Shown piece after piece: positions 61,616 to 64,000 of a stretch of DNA of 64,000 bases (position 1 is its first letter; the number at the start of each line of letters is the position of its first letter). The DNA is taken from NCBI GenBank assembly GCA_036747295.1, contig DAIOCN010000007.1, positions 1 through 64,000 on the forward strand, written 5' to 3'. The position numbers and the translations under genes were made by a program. The DNA is from UBA4736 sp002404015. GTDB lineage: Bacteria; Chloroflexota; Dormibacteria; Dormibacterales; Dormibacteraceae. The notes below the pieces were generated by a model. That model was not told the DNA's origin. It was given only the letters and a program-made list of their open reading frames with translations, and did no database searches.

Positions 61616-62593
61616 ATGGCGAACCCGATCCAGAAGGTCGTGATCTTCTTCATGGAGAACCACACCACCGACAACTTCGCCAGCGAGGTTGCGGGCGTCG
61701 ACGGCGACCTGGCTCTTCCACTCGCGCCCGACCTCGTGGTTCCGGACCCTCCGCACGACCACGCCCACTGGCTGGCGCGCGACACCCCGACGCCGGGCGG
61801 TGCCCTCCGCCAGCGGTACGGCCGTCCCCAGCTTCCCAACGCGTACAAGCTCATGGACGGCTTCACCGTCTGCGACCGCTACTTCTCCGATTACGCGGGG
61901 AACTCGTTCCCGAACCACGCCTTTGCCATAGGGGCCGACGCCGAATGGACAGACCGCAATCCCGGTCAGAGCTACGCCGTCAGCCTGAAGACCCCCGGCG
62001 TTCCGGCCCGCCTGGTGGCGGCCGGCAAGACCTGGGCCAACTACGGTCGGGGCTTCGCCTTTCAGCACTACGCCGACCCCCTCATGCACGCCACTCCCAA
62101 GAACACCTTCGCGCAGGACGCCAAGGCGGGCAACCTGCCCAACGTCTCCTGGGTCTACGCGCCGGGCGGGCAGGACTTCCACCCGGGGTCTCGGACCAGG
62201 ATGTCCGCCTCCGACACCTGGCTGGGCCAGGCTATCGCCGCGCTTGCCCAGGGACCGGACTGGCCGCGCGTGGTCGCCTTCCTCACGTTCGATGACTGGG
62301 GCGGCTGGTTCGACCACGTCGTGCCGCCGCTGGTCGAGACGTTCCCCAACAGCAAGGACCAGTACCGTTTTGGATCTCGCGTGCCCTGCGTGGTCGTCGG
62401 ACCTTACGCCAAGGCGAGGTCCGTCTCGCATGTGCAGTCCTCGTATACGAGCCTGGTGGCGTTCATCGAAAGGCTCTGGGGCCTGCCACCCTCGCCCAAC
62501 CCCGACGCGGCCAGGCGGACCACATCGCCTGACGAGCACGCCATGGCCGATTGCATCGACGTGACGCAGAAGCCCCTGCCGCCACCGCAGTAG
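61616..62593 (+). CDS. Phosphoesterase family protein (acid phosphatase/phospholipase C-like)
   Basis: 325 residues of the alkaline-phosphatase-fold phosphoesterase family. V-I-F-F-M-E-N-H-T-T-D-N-F near the N-terminus carries metal ligands; D-R-Y-F-S-D-Y, and L-T-F-D-D-W-G-G-W-F-D-H-V-V-P-P are the characteristic acid-phosphatase/phospholipase C motifs. No signal peptide is visible, unlike most members. AAGGAGG (61605 region) precedes ATG 61616. A strong terminator follows. Confidence 0.83.
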   Translation: MANPIQKVVIFFMENHTTDNFASEVAGVDGDLALPLAPDLVVPDPPHDHAHWLARDTPTPGGALRQRYGRPQLPNAYKLMDGFTVCDRYFSDYAGNSFPNHAFAIGADAEWTDRNPGQSYAVSLKTPGVPARLVAAGKTWANYGRGFAFQHYADPLMHATPKNTFAQDAKAGNLPNVSWVYAPGGQDFHPGSRTRMSASDTWLGQAIAALAQGPDWPRVVAFLTFDDWGGWFDHVVPPLVETFPNSKDQYRFGSRVPCVVVGPYAKARSVSHVQSSYTSLVAFIERLWGLPPSPNPDAARRTTSPDEHAMADCIDVTQKPLPPPQ

Positions 62594-62691
62594 GCAAACG
62601 GGGCGATCATCATCGACACCTTCGTCACTTCGGCCCCACGACATCGCCGGGAGGACGAGGACTAGCAGACCTCAGTGATTGCTGCCCACCG

Positions 62692-62719
62692 GGGGGCGCT
62701 CTCAGGAGCGCCCCCTTTT
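62692..62719 (+). terminator. Rho-independent terminator
   Basis: Ten-base perfect stem GGGGGCGCTC / GAGCGCCCCC around TCAG, then TTTT. It lies about 100 bases after the phosphoesterase stop; on the minus strand it has no T-run. Confidence 0.82.
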
Positions 62720-62762
62720 GGCATGGAGCGGGAGGACGCCAAATCGGTATGCCGCGGTGTGC

Positions 62763-64000
62763 TTACGGTGAGGGGATGATGCTCGGGATGACGTACGCCT
62801 CGATCATCGCGACGATGCCGACCAAGCTGGTCAGGATGAGGCTGTAGCCGATAACCCGCCGGAAGATCTCCCCCTCGGCACCCACCTTGTTGACGCCGGC
62901 TGCTCCCACCGACAGGTTCTGCGGGCTGATCATCTTGCCCATCACACCCCCGGACGAATTGGTGCCGGCGGTCAGGATCGGGCTCACGTTGCCGAGCTGT
63001 TGCGCGGTCTGCGCCTGAAGGGGCCCGAACAACGTGTTGGAGGATGTGTCGCTGCCGGTCAGGAAGACGCCCAGCCAGCCCAGGAAGGCGGCTACAAACG
63101 GGAAGATGAAGCCCGTCTTGGAGAGCGCGATGGCCAGGCTGGAGGTCATGCCCGCGTAGTTCATGAGCTGGGCGATCGCGAGGATGAAAGCGATCGTCAC
63201 GATGGGCAGCGCGAGCTGGCGGACCGTTCGCGCGTAGACGGCCAGGAAGTTGACAGCTGCGCCGCGGAGCCTCATCAACAGGAAGGCGAGCAGCCCCGCG
63301 TAGAGCACGAGCGAACCGGCTGCGGCCAGGAAGTTCCAGTCGAAGTTCAGTGGGTACTCGGCGGACTTCGCGACGATCGGCTTCTCGCGGAAGATCAATG
63401 AGACTGGCTTGCCGCCCTTGATCTCGTAAGTGCCGGGCCAGAGGAAGTTCCAGTCGGGGAACTTGAACGCCTGCCGATCCTTGGCCGGGGTGGGCCCGAT
63501 CCATGGCTGGGGGCAGAGCTTGAAGAGGGGGGTGCCGCACTTCAGGTCGGCCGTGATGTTGGCCGGCGCGGCCAACGCCGTCTTGACGTCGCCCACGGGG
63601 TGGCCGGCGAAGAACGGCAGGTTGCCCATCTGGCCCACCAGGATGACGACGGTCAAGAGCACATACATCGAGTACGCGCGCAGGATCCGCCCCGGCGTAT
63701 CCGCGTTGACCTCAGCGCTCGGGGGGGGCCCCGACCCAGCGCTCGCGGGCGGTGCCGACCCAGCGCTCTCGGGCGGCGGGTCGGGCGGTCCGGATCCCCC
63801 GCTCACGGGCGGCGGGCCGGCTGCAGCGGATTCGGTCTCGAAACGGTAGACGTGGGCCGGGCGCCAAAACCGAAGCAGTGCGGCCAGGCAGCCCATGGAG
63901 ACGAGCGCCGCCAGGATGTCGGTGAGCTCTGGGCCCACGAAATTGGACACGAGGAACTGGACGACAGCGAACGAGACGCCGGTGACCAGGACGGCCGGCA
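62763..64000 (-). CDS. L-lactate permease (LctP/LldP family), N-terminal part beyond window
   Basis: At least 412 codons, open to the window edge. Multi-pass membrane protein with the family hallmark T-G-S-D-T-S-S-N-T-L-F-G. Around residues 35-75 of the visible part lies a Gly/Pro/Ser-rich insertion (repeat units like A-G-S-G-P-P) encoded by near-repeats around 63715-63815; it probably is a cytoplasmic or periplasmic linker. Takes up lactate or glycolate. The annotated internal GTG 63950 is not the start. Confidence 0.85.
   Translation of the reverse strand, partial: PAVLVTGVSFAVVQFLVSNFVGPELTDILAALVSMGCLAALLRFWRPAHVYRFETESAAAGPPPVSGGSGPPDPPPESAGSAPPASAGSGPPPSAEVNADTPGRILRAYSMYVLLTVVILVGQMGNLPFFAGHPVGDVKTALAAPANITADLKCGTPLFKLCPQPWIGPTPAKDRQAFKFPDWNFLWPGTYEIKGGKPVSLIFREKPIVAKSAEYPLNFDWNFLAAAGSLVLYAGLLAFLLMRLRGAAVNFLAVYARTVRQLALPIVTIAFILAIAQLMNYAGMTSSLAIALSKTGFIFPFVAAFLGWLGVFLTGSDTSSNTLFGPLQAQTAQQLGNVSPILTAGTNSSGGVMGKMISPQNLSVGAAGVNKVGAEGEIFRRVIGYSLILTSLVGIVAMIEAYVIPSIIPSP

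Noticed and set aside
60815..62644. 609-codon open frame on the minus strand
   Set aside because: It is a mosaic: mostly antisense of the phosphoesterase and membrane-protein genes with only the cydB remnant looking like protein.

Overview
The window is a chromosomal segment of a very GC-rich bacterium (roughly 70% by eye). Coding is dense and genes often overlap by ATGA or GTGA. GTG and TTG starts are common and Shine-Dalgarno sequences are often weak. The gene content (F420-type luciferase-like oxidoreductase, maleylpyruvate-isomerase/DinB-like protein, citryl-CoA-lyase-like protein, a MoxR/DUF58/VWA unit, MrfA/MrfB-like repair pair, full branched-chain amino-acid ABC transporter) fits an aerobic soil heterotroph from the high-GC Terrabacteria, such as Dormibacterota, Chloroflexota or Actinomycetota. 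This is inference; there is no rRNA marker here. I found no tRNA, rRNA, CRISPR array, phage or intact transposase.

Layout. 1-6.1 kb: a PLP dehydratase-like gene and an HD phosphohydrolase on the minus strand, a DMT transporter and DUF309 protein, a molybdopterin-binding-like protein, and cysS. 6.1-6.3 kb: a 177-bp MITE-like element flanked by CTAG, one copy of which supplies the cysS stop. 6.3-13.1 kb: ECF sigma factor plus putative anti-sigma factor, mrfAB-like repair genes, a GGDEF/HD protein. 13.1-15.4 kb: a heme-type membrane protein, an atypical response regulator, a sugar epimerase. 15.4-23.4 kb: a minus-strand block with a nicotinamidase, a small protein, a nucleotidyltransferase, an 1183-aa glycosyltransferase fusion, a radical SAM/B12 protein, a propeller lipoprotein and a DoxX protein. 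23.5-34.9 kb: greA, an F420-type oxidoreductase, an acyl-CoA ligase and its small Cys-rich neighbour, a secreted helical protein, a nucleoside-phosphorylase-like protein, a cation efflux protein, Ppx/GppA, fumC, a GNAT, a TPR protein and an enoyl-CoA hydratase.

34.9-39.8 kb: livK-H-M-G-F with a structured spacer between livK and livH. 39.8-43.9 kb: a frameshifted MFS gene, a potassium channel, an extended cation efflux protein and a GNAT. 44.06-44.27 kb: a 71-codon gene built of nine-residue repeats whose codons differ synonymously between units; this is the most unusual coding signal seen. 44.3-50.6 kb: cupin, hydrolase lipoprotein, DedA, MetE-core protein, GNAT, a broken DinB-like gene and an mhqD/mhqO-like pair. 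50.7-57.1 kb: a citryl-CoA-lyase-like/PaaK-like pair, then an HtrA-like lipoprotein with MoxR, DUF58 and VWA proteins. 57.2-64 kb: a Tat-exported ferritin-like protein, an epimerase, DapA-like aldolase, two small ORFs, a membrane protein, a cydB remnant, a phosphoesterase and an L-lactate permease cut by the window end.

Several genes (MFS, DinB-like, the 60.7-kb membrane protein) carry single-base frame disruptions. Some sit beside short homopolymers, so sequencing or assembly error is as likely as real decay. The candidates most worth following up are the nine-residue repeat mini-protein, the 24-nt hairpin repeat (three copies), the CTAG-flanked MITE and its possible scar, the glycosyltransferase/nucleotidyltransferase/radical-SAM block, and the CoA-ligase plus citryl-lyase pair.
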